Positions 18,296-27,022 of a stretch of 64,000 nt of DNA are shown piece after piece. Below the pieces are notes generated by a model. It searched no databases and was not told where the DNA came from. It saw only the letters and a list, made by a program, of their open reading frames with translations. Numbering within the stretch: position 1 is the stretch's first letter; each line of letters opens with the position of its first letter. This stretch comes from Mesorhizobium sp. B2-4-15 (GTDB lineage: Bacteria; Pseudomonadota; Alphaproteobacteria; Rhizobiales; Rhizobiaceae): the NCBI RefSeq assembly GCF_006658505.1, contig NZ_VFUZ01000002.1, positions 248,001-312,000 of the forward strand, read 5' to 3'. Made by a program: the position numbers and the translations under genes.

Positions 18296-19087
18296 TCAGA
18301 TCAGGAAAACAACGCGCTTGCGATATCTGCCCAGCAACAACAGCGCGATCACCCAGAAGGCCAAGGAGATATAGGCCGTCAAGACAAAGGCATGCATTGG
18401 GAATTCGCCGCTCGCGATTGGTGCGCGCACCACTTCCAGGAAATATGTGAACGGATTCCAATGATAGGCATAGTTCTGTATGCCGCTTTGCCCATGGTAG
18501 ACCCAGAAGACGGGAGTAAGAAACGTGCCGACCCGCATGATGTTGCCAACGATGAACTGAGCGTCGGGAAAGAATGCGCCCAGAAACGCAAAGACCGTCA
18601 CCATTGCAGGCGTTGCTAGGACAATCAACAGCATCCCTGGAATTGACAGAAGCCACTCAGTGCTAATCCCCAGGCCACTAAACAGAAGAATGACGATGCA
18701 ACCCGCGACTGAATAGGCCGCTCGGATGATACATTGCACCGTCAGCCGCATTACATACACGAAGAGTGGTAGCCTCGTGCCTTGAATGAAACTGCCTTCG
18801 CGCGAAAACAGGGGCACGCTCAGACTGATCATCTCCATAAGATAGAACCAGACAACAAGGCCGATCGATGCGTAGGCCGTGTACCCGGCCGAGTCCGTGT
18901 CGCTGGTCTTGAAAACGAAGATGAAAGTGCCGATGAAAGCCAGATAGTTGACCAGCAGCCAAAGGGGGCCAAGCGTCGTGCGCCTGTGTTGGTCGCCGAT
19001 GTCCTCGTGGGCCAGCGCGATCCAGACCCTGTGCAGCCTCATGGCCTTCGAGATGTCGTCAAGGGCGCCGTTTAGTGCCGAAATCAT
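18296..19087 (-). CDS. wzm: O-antigen ABC exporter permease
   Basis: The 263-residue ABC2-type membrane subunit has six hydrophobic segments, preceded by an amphipathic N-terminus and the HRRTTLGPLWLLVN motif common to Wzm/TagG permeases. The late segment NPFTYFLEVVRAPI is also typical. It partners with the short Wzt 11 bases downstream to export a complete O-chain. An ABC exporter implies that chain assembly finishes in the cytoplasm and needs no Wzy polymerase. The promoter should lie in the 412-base divergent gap upstream. Confidence 0.9.
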   Translation of the reverse strand: MISALNGALDDISKAMRLHRVWIALAHEDIGDQHRRTTLGPLWLLVNYLAFIGTFIFVFKTSDTDSAGYTAYASIGLVVWFYLMEMISLSVPLFSREGSFIQGTRLPLFVYVMRLTVQCIIRAAYSVAGCIVILLFSGLGISTEWLLSIPGMLLIVLATPAMVTVFAFLGAFFPDAQFIVGNIMRVGTFLTPVFWVYHGQSGIQNYAYHWNPFTYFLEVVRAPIASGEFPMHAFVLTAYISLAFWVIALLLLGRYRKRVVFLI

Positions 19088-19499
19088 CGTGGGCAGTATC
19101 GCATCTGTTGTTCCGCTGCTTCATCTCATCAAGGTCCGTGACGAACCACCGGGGACCTTTTAATAGCCATTGCGACGAGCTTATGGCAACGCATTGCGTC
19201 GTAACGAGGTCGCAGACAGAGTCAACCGCGACAGGACCGAATACACGCTGACGTTGCGGGATTACGCAATTCGCATGGCTGACCTTGGGCCGGCGACCAC
19301 CATCCGGGGATAAGGCATCAAACCTGCTCTTATTCGTTCTCCCTTCCACAAAACATCTAGCTATGGCCTCCCGCCCGCAGTATGCGATACAACACGGCGG
19401 GGGCCGGATATGATGCTTTGAAGGCGTGATCGGCCACGAATAACTCGTGCTCACACTTTGCTGATGTTCATATCCGCGAGCCGGAGTTAGTACTGCCTA
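19088..19499. other. 412-base divergent intergenic region
   Basis: This gap separates the divergently transcribed wzm and the UDP-GlcNAc 4,6-dehydratase gene and should hold both promoters. No gene-like frame with recognisable protein character, no tRNA and no strong hairpin was found. It looks more AT-rich than the adjacent coding DNA, particularly toward 19300-19500. I could not place convincing -35/-10 pairs by eye. Confidence 0.6.
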
Positions 19500-21491
19500 A
19501 TGAATAATACTTACCTGGAAGCTGTCTTCGGACTCAGGCCGGAAGTGCGGCGCGCCTTCATGATGGTCCAGGACGTGGTCATGGTCCTGGTCGCGGTGGC
19601 GCTCAGCCTTGTCTTGTCACGGTCGGATCTTTCGTTCGAGGCGCTGTCCCGCGAGGGACTGGCCACCTGGGCCAGCATTGTTCTCATCAGCCACCTGCTT
19701 TTCCGCTACTGCGGCCTCTACACCACGGTCTGGCGCTTCGCCTCGACGCCTGATTTCTTCAACATCCTGAAGAGTTGCGCGATTTTGACGTTCACGCTCT
19801 ATGCCGTTTCGCTGGTCCTTCGCTTCTTCCAGCCTGTCGCGGGCCTCAACGAGCGCCAATTCATTGTCTTTTTCCTCGTCTCCTTCACCATCATTTCGGC
19901 GCCCCGTCTGTTCTACCGCTTCCTGCGTGACGGTGCGAGTTGGGGCATCCTGAACCGCAAGGCCGACAAGGCGGGCACCAAACAGGCATTGTTCGTCGGC
20001 CGCCTCGGTGAAGCCGACCTGATCATCCGCTTTACGCGCACGGCTGATCCCGCCGACTATTCCATCGCCGGGATCATGGCGACCGAGCATGGCGCGCCAC
20101 TGGGCACGCGCATTCAAGGTGTCCCCGTCGTGGCGACGCGACCACGCCTCATCGACGTCCTGGAGGACTATGCGACCGGCACCAAGAGCCTCGATCTCCT
20201 GATTTTCGGCAGCGGCGCCGAGCATGAGATCGAGGAATATTCCGAGCTGGTTCGCGTCGCCCGCCACGCTGACATAGCGGTTGTGCAGTTCTCCGGGCTT
20301 TCGCAACTGGGGCAGGAGGGAAAGCTCGTTCTCGACGCCGTCGAGATGGAAACGATCCTGCGCCGCCCCACGGTGCCGTCCGATATCGAACGCATCGGCG
20401 CCTTCGTCGGCGGCAAGCGCGTCCTGGTTACGGGAGGCGCCGGCTCCATCGGCCGCACACTGGTCAAGCGGTCTCTGGAACTTGGGGCCGAGGCGGTGCT
20501 GGTCGCCGACAATTCCGAGTTTGGCATCTTCCAGTTGAGCCAGTATGTCAACGAGAAGGACCATGACCGCCTCAAGGTCCGCATCGTCGATGTCGCGGAC
20601 CGGCGCCAGATGGTGCGTGTCGTCACGGAGTTCAAACCCGACATCATTTTCCATGCCGCGGCGCTGAAGCACGTTCCGCTGCTCGAGGAGAATTGGGAAT
20701 CGGCCATCCAGACCAATATTATAGGCACGCTCGTCTGCGCCGAGGTCGCCGCCAAATGCGGGGTGGCGCAATTTGTCCTCGTGTCGAGCGACAAGGCGGT
20801 GGATCCGTCATCCGTGCTTGGTATGACCAAACGGGCCGCCGAACAGATCGTCAGCGCCTTGCACGGAACACCGGCCGGCGAACCGGGCGGGCGGCATGCC
20901 GCCACCAAGTTCATCGCCGTCCGTTTCGGCAACGTCTTTGGCAGCAATGGCTCGGTGGCGACCATATTCCAGGCGCAGATCGAGGCAGGCGGGCCTGTCA
21001 CCATCACGGACCGGCGCATGACACGCTATTTCATGACTGTCGCCGAAGCCGTCGATCTCGTCATCATGTCGGCGGCCGATGCCGCGTCGCGGCCAAGCAG
21101 CCAAGACTATGCCGTCTACATGCTCGACATGGGCAAGCCGGTGCCGATCCTTGAAGTCGCCGAAACGATGATCCGCTTGTCGGGAAAGAGCCCATACACG
21201 GATATCCCGATTCGCTTCACCGGCATCAGGCCCGGTGAAAAACTCCACGAGACGCTGCACGGCGAAGACGAGAAATTGGTCGAGCTCGGTATTTCGAAGA
21301 TTTTTGGCCTGAGCACTGATGTCGCGCAATGGTCGGATGTCCAGGCCGCTCTTGCAGCGCTGCAGCAATCGATGAAGAACCATGACAAGGCGGCTTCGCT
21401 CGCCGTCCTGATGGACCTCGATCGCGCGACGAAGACGAGCGCGAAAGCGCATCAGGACATCATCCCGAAGACGGCCGGGCAGGTGAACTGA
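19500..21491 (+). CDS. membrane UDP-GlcNAc 4,6-dehydratase, WbpM/WreV-like
   Basis: This 663-residue protein has an N-terminal membrane domain of about four helices (residues 20-145) and a C-terminal extended SDR (about 300-640) with the GGKRVLVTGGAGSIG Rossmann motif and the VSSDKAVDPSSVLGMTKRAAE active-site region. WbpM-type enzymes make UDP-4-keto-6-deoxy-GlcNAc, the precursor of QuiNAc and FucNAc. The residue four before the catalytic Lys444 is Leu440, where the family usually has Met or Tyr. The neighbours, an initiating transferase (22708) and a reductase-like SDR (23347), fit a rhizobial QuiNAc pathway. It starts at ATG 19500 without a strong ribosome site. Confidence 0.85.
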   Translation: MNNTYLEAVFGLRPEVRRAFMMVQDVVMVLVAVALSLVLSRSDLSFEALSREGLATWASIVLISHLLFRYCGLYTTVWRFASTPDFFNILKSCAILTFTLYAVSLVLRFFQPVAGLNERQFIVFFLVSFTIISAPRLFYRFLRDGASWGILNRKADKAGTKQALFVGRLGEADLIIRFTRTADPADYSIAGIMATEHGAPLGTRIQGVPVVATRPRLIDVLEDYATGTKSLDLLIFGSGAEHEIEEYSELVRVARHADIAVVQFSGLSQLGQEGKLVLDAVEMETILRRPTVPSDIERIGAFVGGKRVLVTGGAGSIGRTLVKRSLELGAEAVLVADNSEFGIFQLSQYVNEKDHDRLKVRIVDVADRRQMVRVVTEFKPDIIFHAAALKHVPLLEENWESAIQTNIIGTLVCAEVAAKCGVAQFVLVSSDKAVDPSSVLGMTKRAAEQIVSALHGTPAGEPGGRHAATKFIAVRFGNVFGSNGSVATIFQAQIEAGGPVTITDRRMTRYFMTVAEAVDLVIMSAADAASRPSSQDYAVYMLDMGKPVPILEVAETMIRLSGKSPYTDIPIRFTGIRPGEKLHETLHGEDEKLVELGISKIFGLSTDVAQWSDVQAALAALQQSMKNHDKAASLAVLMDLDRATKTSAKAHQDIIPKTAGQVN

Positions 21492-21644
21492 TCACCCAAA
21501 GTGATCCTAGGTTTGGGCGACATGCATGAGAGCGAAGACCTGATGCGCGTCGCATGAAACCGATTCGACGCGACAGCCGGACCCGCTTCTGACAAAGGAG
21601 CGTGACCTTCGGGCCTCTCAAAATCTCTGGCAGATGCAAGGTAC

Positions 21645-22586
21645 TTGACTTCAGTGGATAAAGCAGATCTGCGCATTGCGGTCCTGATGGGCACGAAAGA
21701 CGGCGCCGCCTTCATCGATGAGCAAGTGCAATCGCTGCTCGCGCAGTCACATCCTCTCATCGACCTCTGGATATCCGACGATGGCTCCAACGATGGCACG
21801 ATTGCCATCATCGAGGCCTGGAAACCCCGCTGGACAAAGGGTCGGCTGACATTGGTGGACGGGCCGCGGCAAGGGTTTGCCGCGAATTTCCGGTCGATGC
21901 TTCTCGATCAGCGCATCGATGCCGACTGCTATGCCTTCAGCGATCAGGACGATGTGTGGGAGCCGGACAGGCTGGAAACCGCCATCCGATGGGTGCAGGC
22001 GTTCGACGCGGGAATCCCGTTGATGTTCTGCTCGCGAACCTCGACCATGACCGAAACCGGAAGCCTTGTCGGCTATTCGCCGCTGTTTCAACAGCCACCA
22101 TCCTTCCGCAACGCGCTCGTCCAGAGTATCGCTGGCGGCAACACGATCCTGCTCAATCGCGCCGCACGCGATCTGCTGGCCGGTGCTTCCGCACGGACCG
22201 GCTTCGTCAGTCACGACTGGTGGGCCTATCTGATTGTCACCGGCGCGGGCGGCATCGTCCGTTACGATCCGCGGCCGCTGGTGCGCTACCGGCAGCATGC
22301 GGCAAACCTGGTCGGCGCCAATGTATCGTGGCCGGCCAGGATCTCGCGGCTTGGCCGCCTGTTCAAGGGCGAGTTTGCCGGCTGGACCGATCTCAATCTT
22401 GCCGGTCTTGCCCTCAATCGCGAGATCCTCACGAAGGATGCGGCGGCGTGCCTCGACCTGTTCGCAAACGGCCGGCAAGGCAGTCTTTTCCAGCGCCTGG
22501 GCGCTCTGCGCAAAAGCGGTGTCTATCGACAGACACTTGCCGGGACCCTGGGGCTCTATCTCGCTTTCGTCCTGGGGCGCATCTGA
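21645..22586 (+). CDS. GT2 family glycosyltransferase
   Basis: The 313-residue protein is a GT-A rhamnosyl/galactofuranosyl-type transferase: RIAVLMGTKDGAAFIDEQVQ, LWISDDGSNDGT, and the metal-site FSDQDDVWEPDRLE, followed by GNTILLNRAARDLL and the HDWWAYLIVTGAG segment. It probably adds an O-antigen sugar on the cytoplasmic face. It lies 153 bases after the dehydratase and 121 before the initiating transferase on the same strand. The start is unsure: TTG at 21645 or GTG at 21654; an AAGG lies at 21638-21641. Confidence 0.82.
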   Translation: MTSVDKADLRIAVLMGTKDGAAFIDEQVQSLLAQSHPLIDLWISDDGSNDGTIAIIEAWKPRWTKGRLTLVDGPRQGFAANFRSMLLDQRIDADCYAFSDQDDVWEPDRLETAIRWVQAFDAGIPLMFCSRTSTMTETGSLVGYSPLFQQPPSFRNALVQSIAGGNTILLNRAARDLLAGASARTGFVSHDWWAYLIVTGAGGIVRYDPRPLVRYRQHAANLVGANVSWPARISRLGRLFKGEFAGWTDLNLAGLALNREILTKDAAACLDLFANGRQGSLFQRLGALRKSGVYRQTLAGTLGLYLAFVLGRI

Positions 22587-22707
22587 ACATCCAACGGCCG
22601 CAGCGTGCTTGGTCGAGAGGCGAGCCCGTGCTACCTCGGCCGGATTGACAGGCTTCATCCGCGGTGTTGTCGCACGGAGCTTTGCCAGGGAGCACGATCT
22701 GCCGTTC

Positions 22708-23247
22708 ATGAAGACAGCCAAGAAAATCTTCGATCTTGCCGGTGCGGCATTGCTGCTCGTGGCCACGTCTCCTGTTCTATTGCTTGCCGTCCTTGCCGTT
22801 CGGGCATCGTCGCCCGGACCGGCGATTTTTTCCCAAACGCGGGTAGGCCGCGACGGCGTGCCTTTTCGCTGCCACAAGTTGCGGACGATGTATCTCGGCA
22901 CGCTGTCCTTGCCTTCACATGAGGCGCCTGTGAGCGCCGTGACATCGGTCGGAAAGGTCCTTCGGAAGTTCAAGCTCGATGAGTTGCCGCAGTTCTGGAA
23001 CGTTCTGAAAGGCGAGATGAGCCTGGTCGGGCCGCGCCCCTGCCTACCGACCCAGACGGAATTGATCGAGTACCGGAGGCAGCTTGGAGTTTTGGCGGTG
23101 CTTCCGGGCATAACCGGTCTGGCACAGATCAGGGGCATCAACATGTCCACCCCGCAGCTCCTGGCCGAAACCGACGCTACCTATCTCAGGACCGCGTCGC
23201 TCTGGCTCGATCTGCGAATCCTGCTTGGAACGCTCTATCGCGGTTGA
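22708..23247 (+). CDS. initiating sugar-phosphate transferase (WreU/WbaP-core type)
   Basis: The 179-residue protein is the minimal bacterial sugar transferase: one N-terminal membrane segment (FDLAGAALLLVATSPVLLLA), then the PAIFSQTRVGRDG and FRCHKLRTM motifs, KLDELPQFWNVLKGEMSLVG, and GITGLAQIRG. Such enzymes place a sugar-1-phosphate on undecaprenyl phosphate and start chain synthesis. Short forms like this act in QuiNAc-initiated O-antigen synthesis in Rhizobium (WreU), which fits the dehydratase and reductase nearby. The frame is open upstream to 22234 but that part overlaps the GT2 gene; ATG 22708 begins MKTAKKIFDLA. Confidence 0.88.
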   Translation: MKTAKKIFDLAGAALLLVATSPVLLLAVLAVRASSPGPAIFSQTRVGRDGVPFRCHKLRTMYLGTLSLPSHEAPVSAVTSVGKVLRKFKLDELPQFWNVLKGEMSLVGPRPCLPTQTELIEYRRQLGVLAVLPGITGLAQIRGINMSTPQLLAETDATYLRTASLWLDLRILLGTLYRG

Positions 23248-23250
23248 ACA

Positions 23251-23340
23251 GACCACGATCCCAAAAAGTGGACGCCGGTTTTTGGAAAGATCGTGGTCAG
23301 ACAAAAAACCACGATCCCGAAGGTGGACGCTGGTTTGGAT
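23251..23340. repeat. palindromic intergenic repeat, one full and one half copy
   Basis: A dyad with 10-base arms GACCACGATC (23251-23260) and GATCGTGGTC (23289-23298) encloses a second pair CCAAAAA/TTTTTGG. A half copy follows at 23308-23338 (ACCACGATCCC then GTGGACGCTGGTTT). The layout resembles the short palindromic elements scattered between Rhizobiales genes. It lies at the convergent end of the sugar transferase and the reductase-like gene and could also act as a bidirectional terminator. Confidence 0.75.
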
Positions 23341-23346
23341 CAGGGG

Positions 23347-24291
23347 TTAAAGACGTCGGAATTTTTCCAACCGCGCTATTGCGGCCAACCGCTCCAGCGT
23401 GTGGGTTTCCGGCAGCCAGCCTTCTGATACGAGCAGGGAAGGGTCGCATATCTGCGTCGCCGTCATGCTGTCCCAGAACAGGCGTTTGCCCGCGAGGACC
23501 GCGGCTGCGCGCAACGGTCCGGCCGGCGCGGTCATCAGCCGCGTCGGCCTTCCGAAGCCGCTGCGAAAGGCGCCGACGACGGCCGCGACCGAAACCGGCG
23601 GCACATCGCTGGCGATGTAGACCGGGCGAAGCGGCGCCGGACGGTTCAGCAGATGCCATACGGCTCCCGCCGCTGATAGCGATGACAGCAGCGAGCGTTT
23701 CCCGGTCAGCGCGCCCGTCGGCAGCGGCAGGGCCGTATCGGCCAGGCGCATCAGCGTCGCCAGATTTCCTTTCATGCCGGCTCCATAGACCGGAGGCAGC
23801 CGCAACACGGTGGCATCGGAACGGCCGTGCGAGGCATAGGCGTCCAATACCCTGATCTCCGCTTCGCGCTTCGAGCGCCCATAGGCGCATTGCGGGTCGA
23901 GCATCGTCTCCTCGTTGATCGTTGCGCTGGCACGTGCGTCAATCACGGCCCGGATCGAAGAGAGAAGGATGAAGCGTCCGCTTGCCTGCGTGGCGGCGGC
24001 ATGCGCCAACCGTGCGCTCAGTTCTGCATTGGCTGCCTTGAAATTGGCCTCGGTGGCGTTGCCTTCATCATTGTTCAGGCCCGCGCAATGGACGACATCC
24101 GTAACATCCCGGGTCAGCGCCAGGAAGGCCGCGGCCGGCGCATCGAAACCAGGCATCAGCATCGCGCCGGACCCTGGGTCAAGTCCCTCGGGGCGGCGCG
24201 AGGCGAGGCGAAGTTCGACGCCGGCCTCACGAAGCCTATGGACCACCTGGCGGCCGATAAAGCCTGTCGCGCCTGTAACCAGGACTTTCAT
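23347..24291 (-). CDS. NAD-dependent epimerase/reductase, WbpV/WreQ-like
   Basis: This extended SDR (314 residues) opens MKVLVTGATGFIGRQVVHRL. Its active-site Ser lies in FILLSSIRAV and the YxxxK is CAYGRSKREAE. WbpV and rhizobial WreQ reduce UDP-4-keto-6-deoxy-GlcNAc to UDP-QuiNAc, and the cluster contains the matching dehydratase and transferase, so a 4-reductase is the best guess. UDP-FucNAc-type reductase or epimerase activity is an alternative. It is transcribed with the ligase/polymerase gene, whose stop lies 17 bases upstream, and converges on the sugar transferase. Confidence 0.75.
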   Translation of the reverse strand: MKVLVTGATGFIGRQVVHRLREAGVELRLASRRPEGLDPGSGAMLMPGFDAPAAAFLALTRDVTDVVHCAGLNNDEGNATEANFKAANAELSARLAHAAATQASGRFILLSSIRAVIDARASATINEETMLDPQCAYGRSKREAEIRVLDAYASHGRSDATVLRLPPVYGAGMKGNLATLMRLADTALPLPTGALTGKRSLLSSLSAAGAVWHLLNRPAPLRPVYIASDVPPVSVAAVVGAFRSGFGRPTRLMTAPAGPLRAAAVLAGKRLFWDSMTATQICDPSLLVSEGWLPETHTLERLAAIARLEKFRRL

Positions 24292-24308
24292 TGCCTCGCC
24301 CGGAACGG

Positions 24309-25640
24309 TTATTGAGTGGCGGATGGAAGCGCCTGCTCTTCCATCACCGGCGAAGGGAATTGGTTTTCAGTCAGGGGCGGGCGTGTCTGCTCTTCTGCCA
24401 ACAGGGCCTGACGTCCCGAAGCAAGATAGGTTCCCGACACCAGGAAGACCATCAGCACCGAGTCCAGAATGTCGTGACCGATCAGGATGCCCGTCATCCC
24501 GGCGATGAGATAGGTGATCACCACGATGACAATCATGGTGGCTCCGAACCGCTCGATCGGATCGGCGCTGTTCCGCAGGACCAGGGCGGCATTCCTGGCC
24601 GCAACGATGAAGATCGCCGCCAACGTCACGGCCCCCAGGATCCCTGCCTGCACCAAGGCGGTCAGGAAACCGTTGTGGAAATGATTGAAGCCCGCATCCA
24701 TCCCGAATTGATTCTGGAAGCCCTGCTTTATCAAGAGCTGGGTGGCACCCACTCCATGGCCGAACAAGGGCATTTCACGAAACGCCTTCAGGCCGATGTC
24801 CCAAAGAGCGACGCGCAATCCCAAGGCTGTCGTGTAGTCGCCATGGATGGCGAGCGCTTCCCAGTCGGAGCGCAGAAATTCGACACGCCCCCATATCGTC
24901 TGGAAGCCGACGGCCGCGATGATGATGCCGATCGCCAGCAGCAGCAAAAGCAGCCTGACGGCATTCCGCCCTCTCAGCCTCTGCTGGTTGATCAGCAGTA
25001 CGGCTATGCTTGCAATCAGCAGCACCAGCCAGGCAATGCGGGTACCGGAGTAAATGATGGCGATCGTCCCGCAAAGCGCGGCACAGACGAAGGCGACCCT
25101 ATGCCTCTCGATCCCAGACAGGGCGCCGGCCACGCACACCACCACGGCAAGGCAGAGAACCTCCGCAAACACGATCGCATTTCCCGCCCCGCCCTTCGCC
25201 CGGATCCCCAGCCCGTATTGCTGGGTGATCGCCAGGAGCAGCGCGACAAAACAGGCCGCCATGCTGCTCAGCATGATGATACGGACAAGCGTTGTTTTCT
25301 GAGTGATGCTCCAGGTCGAATAGGAGAGGGGGAAGAACAGGAAGGTGACGAGCGGGATCAGGCGCGGCGCATCCCTGACGATCGTATTGTTAACTACGGA
25401 AGCCATGACATTGGCCGCGCAATAGGCATAGATCGCGATCGTCAGCGCCATCATCGCTCGGTCGATATTGAAGCGTCTCTTCTTCAAGGCGATCAAAAGG
25501 ACGGACCACAGGCCGCCGCCATTGAACACGAAGCTCACCACCGATCCCAGAACTGGCGGAAAAAAGAAGCAGATAATGGAGAAGTAGACATTGACCCGCG
25601 AAGGCGTCAGTCGTTGCCTTATAGACAAAAGCCGGTTCAA
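24309..25640 (-). CDS. O-antigen ligase/polymerase family membrane protein
   Basis: The 443-residue protein has about ten to twelve hydrophobic segments and a long periplasmic loop (about 255-340) containing the family pattern RVALWDIGLKAFREMPLFGHG and FNHFHNGFLTALVQAG, where the His of the HxxG-like motif belongs to WaaL/Wzy_C proteins. Because the locus exports by Wzm/Wzt, ligation of O-chain to lipid A-core (WaaL) is more likely than Wzy polymerisation. The predicted start is TTG at 25640 with a poor ribosome site, so the N-terminus is uncertain. It probably forms a two-gene unit with the reductase-like SDR downstream. Confidence 0.78.
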   Translation of the reverse strand: MNRLLSIRQRLTPSRVNVYFSIICFFFPPVLGSVVSFVFNGGGLWSVLLIALKKRRFNIDRAMMALTIAIYAYCAANVMASVVNNTIVRDAPRLIPLVTFLFFPLSYSTWSITQKTTLVRIIMLSSMAACFVALLLAITQQYGLGIRAKGGAGNAIVFAEVLCLAVVVCVAGALSGIERHRVAFVCAALCGTIAIIYSGTRIAWLVLLIASIAVLLINQQRLRGRNAVRLLLLLLAIGIIIAAVGFQTIWGRVEFLRSDWEALAIHGDYTTALGLRVALWDIGLKAFREMPLFGHGVGATQLLIKQGFQNQFGMDAGFNHFHNGFLTALVQAGILGAVTLAAIFIVAARNAALVLRNSADPIERFGATMIVIVVITYLIAGMTGILIGHDILDSVLMVFLVSGTYLASGRQALLAEEQTRPPLTENQFPSPVMEEQALPSATQ

Positions 25641-26114
25641 GTTGCGGGGCTCGCTATTCTCGAGAAGCTTTGTGCGGCACGTCTTTTCAGTGAACCCAGA
25701 TGTGCTCGCCTCGAATTGCCCTTATGACGCATGTTGCCCGCCTTCGTTCGGTATAGCGGCTGGGCTAACCTTTCGATAGTGCATCTGGGCCGATTGCCAC
25801 CGAAATCGACGTCTGGGTCGGGAGAGCAGGAGTGCTTCCAAGAGCGCTGACGTCCGGTTCTCCCGAGCAATATTTTTCGCGCATTTTGCCGACCGGAGCC
25901 GTTGCGAACAGAAATTTCCGGGTTCTGCGGAAAGCATGGAAAATTCATTCTCGAACCGACCGTTGCCGGGCTCGTCTTGCATTGTTCTGCCGCGCGCCGA
26001 TCTGCTAGAACGCCCGCACGAAACACTTTGTCCAGAAGCGAAGCTTGAACCGGGCGCAAGAAAGCTCGATGTTTGAAGCTTCTGTCGCAAGGCATGAGAG
26101 AACGCTCACAATCT
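25641..26114. other. 474-base intergenic region
   Basis: This gap lies between the divergent ligase/polymerase gene and cysD and should contain both promoters. It is visibly more AT-rich than the genes, for example around 25880-25950. No convincing gene, hairpin terminator or known riboswitch was seen. The frame of cysD is open back to 26073, but family alignment places its start at 26115. Confidence 0.55.
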
Positions 26115-27020
26115 ATGACCATAGCGCTTACGCATCTGCAGCGGCTTGAAGCCGAGTCCATCCATATATTCCGCGAGGTTGCGGCCGCCTTCGCCAAACC
26201 GGTCATGCTTTATTCGGTCGGCAAGGATTCGTCCGTGTTGATGCATCTGGCGATGAAGGCGTTTTATCCCGCCAAGCCACCATTCCCCTTTCTTCACGTC
26301 GACACCACCTGGAAATTCCGCGAAATGATCGCCTTTCGCGATCAGATGGCGCAGAAGCTGGGCTTCGACCTGCTGGTTCATGTCAACGAAGACGGCGTGC
26401 GCGACAATATCAATCCGTTCGATCACGGTTCGAACACCCACACCCATGTCATGAAGACCGTGGCGCTGCGCCAGGCGCTCGACAAATACGGTTTCGATGC
26501 CGCCTTTGGCGGTGCCCGCCGCGACGAGGAAAAATCGCGCGCCAAGGAGCGCATCTTCTCGTTCCGCAATGCCCAGCATGTCTGGGATCCGAAGAACCAG
26601 CGGCCCGAAATGTGGAAGATATTCAACACCCGCATCGCCTCGGGTGAATCGATCCGCGTCTTTCCGCTGTCGAACTGGACCGAGCTCGATATCTGGCAGT
26701 ACATCCTGCAGGAGAACATCCCGATCGTGCCGCTCTATTTCGCCAAGCAGCGGCCGGTGGTGGAGCGTGACGGCATGCTGATTCTCAAGGACGACGAGCG
26801 CATGAAACTGCGCCCCGGCGAGGTCGTGGAGGACCGGCTTGTGCGTTTCCGCACTTTGGGCTGCTATCCGTTGACCGGCGCCATCGAATCCGATGCCGAC
26901 ACGCTCGAAGCCATCGTTGGTGAGATGCTGACCGCACGCACTTCCGAACGCCAGGGTCGCCTTATCGACCGTGATGAGGCGGGCTCCATGGAAAAGAAGA
27001 AGCGCGAGGGGTATTTCTGA
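26115..27020 (+). CDS. cysD: sulfate adenylyltransferase subunit 2
   Basis: CysD is the ATP-pyrophosphatase subunit that, with CysN, makes adenosine 5'-phosphosulfate from ATP and sulfate. The ATG at 26115 gives 301 residues, [20 protein letters not shown], aligning with other CysD N-termini. The PP-loop motif is [12 protein letters not shown], and [20 protein letters not shown] and [12 protein letters not shown] are invariant family blocks. Only two bases separate it from cysNC. Its place beside polysaccharide genes rather than assimilatory cysteine genes hints at supply for sulfation. Confidence 0.95.
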   Translation: MTIALTHLQRLEAESIHIFREVAAAFAKPVMLYSVGKDSSVLMHLAMKAFYPAKPPFPFLHVDTTWKFREMIAFRDQMAQKLGFDLLVHVNEDGVRDNINPFDHGSNTHTHVMKTVALRQALDKYGFDAAFGGARRDEEKSRAKERIFSFRNAQHVWDPKNQRPEMWKIFNTRIASGESIRVFPLSNWTELDIWQYILQENIPIVPLYFAKQRPVVERDGMLILKDDERMKLRPGEVVEDRLVRFRTLGCYPLTGAIESDADTLEAIVGEMLTARTSERQGRLIDRDEAGSMEKKKREGYF

Positions 27021-27022
27021 CC

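Noticed and set aside
19059..19454. 131-codon minus-strand frame across the wzm/dehydratase gap
   Set aside because: No ribosome site, no family character and it runs into wzm in another frame; treated as non-coding.
24291..25727. 478-codon plus-strand frame opposite the O-antigen ligase/polymerase gene
   Set aside because: Its translation is a low-complexity Asp/Gln/His/Arg-rich string typical of antisense to a membrane protein; the minus-strand protein has clear family features.
25637..26206. 189-codon minus-strand frame across the gap before cysD
   Set aside because: It covers the cysD start and the end of the ligase gene without coding character; more likely chance.
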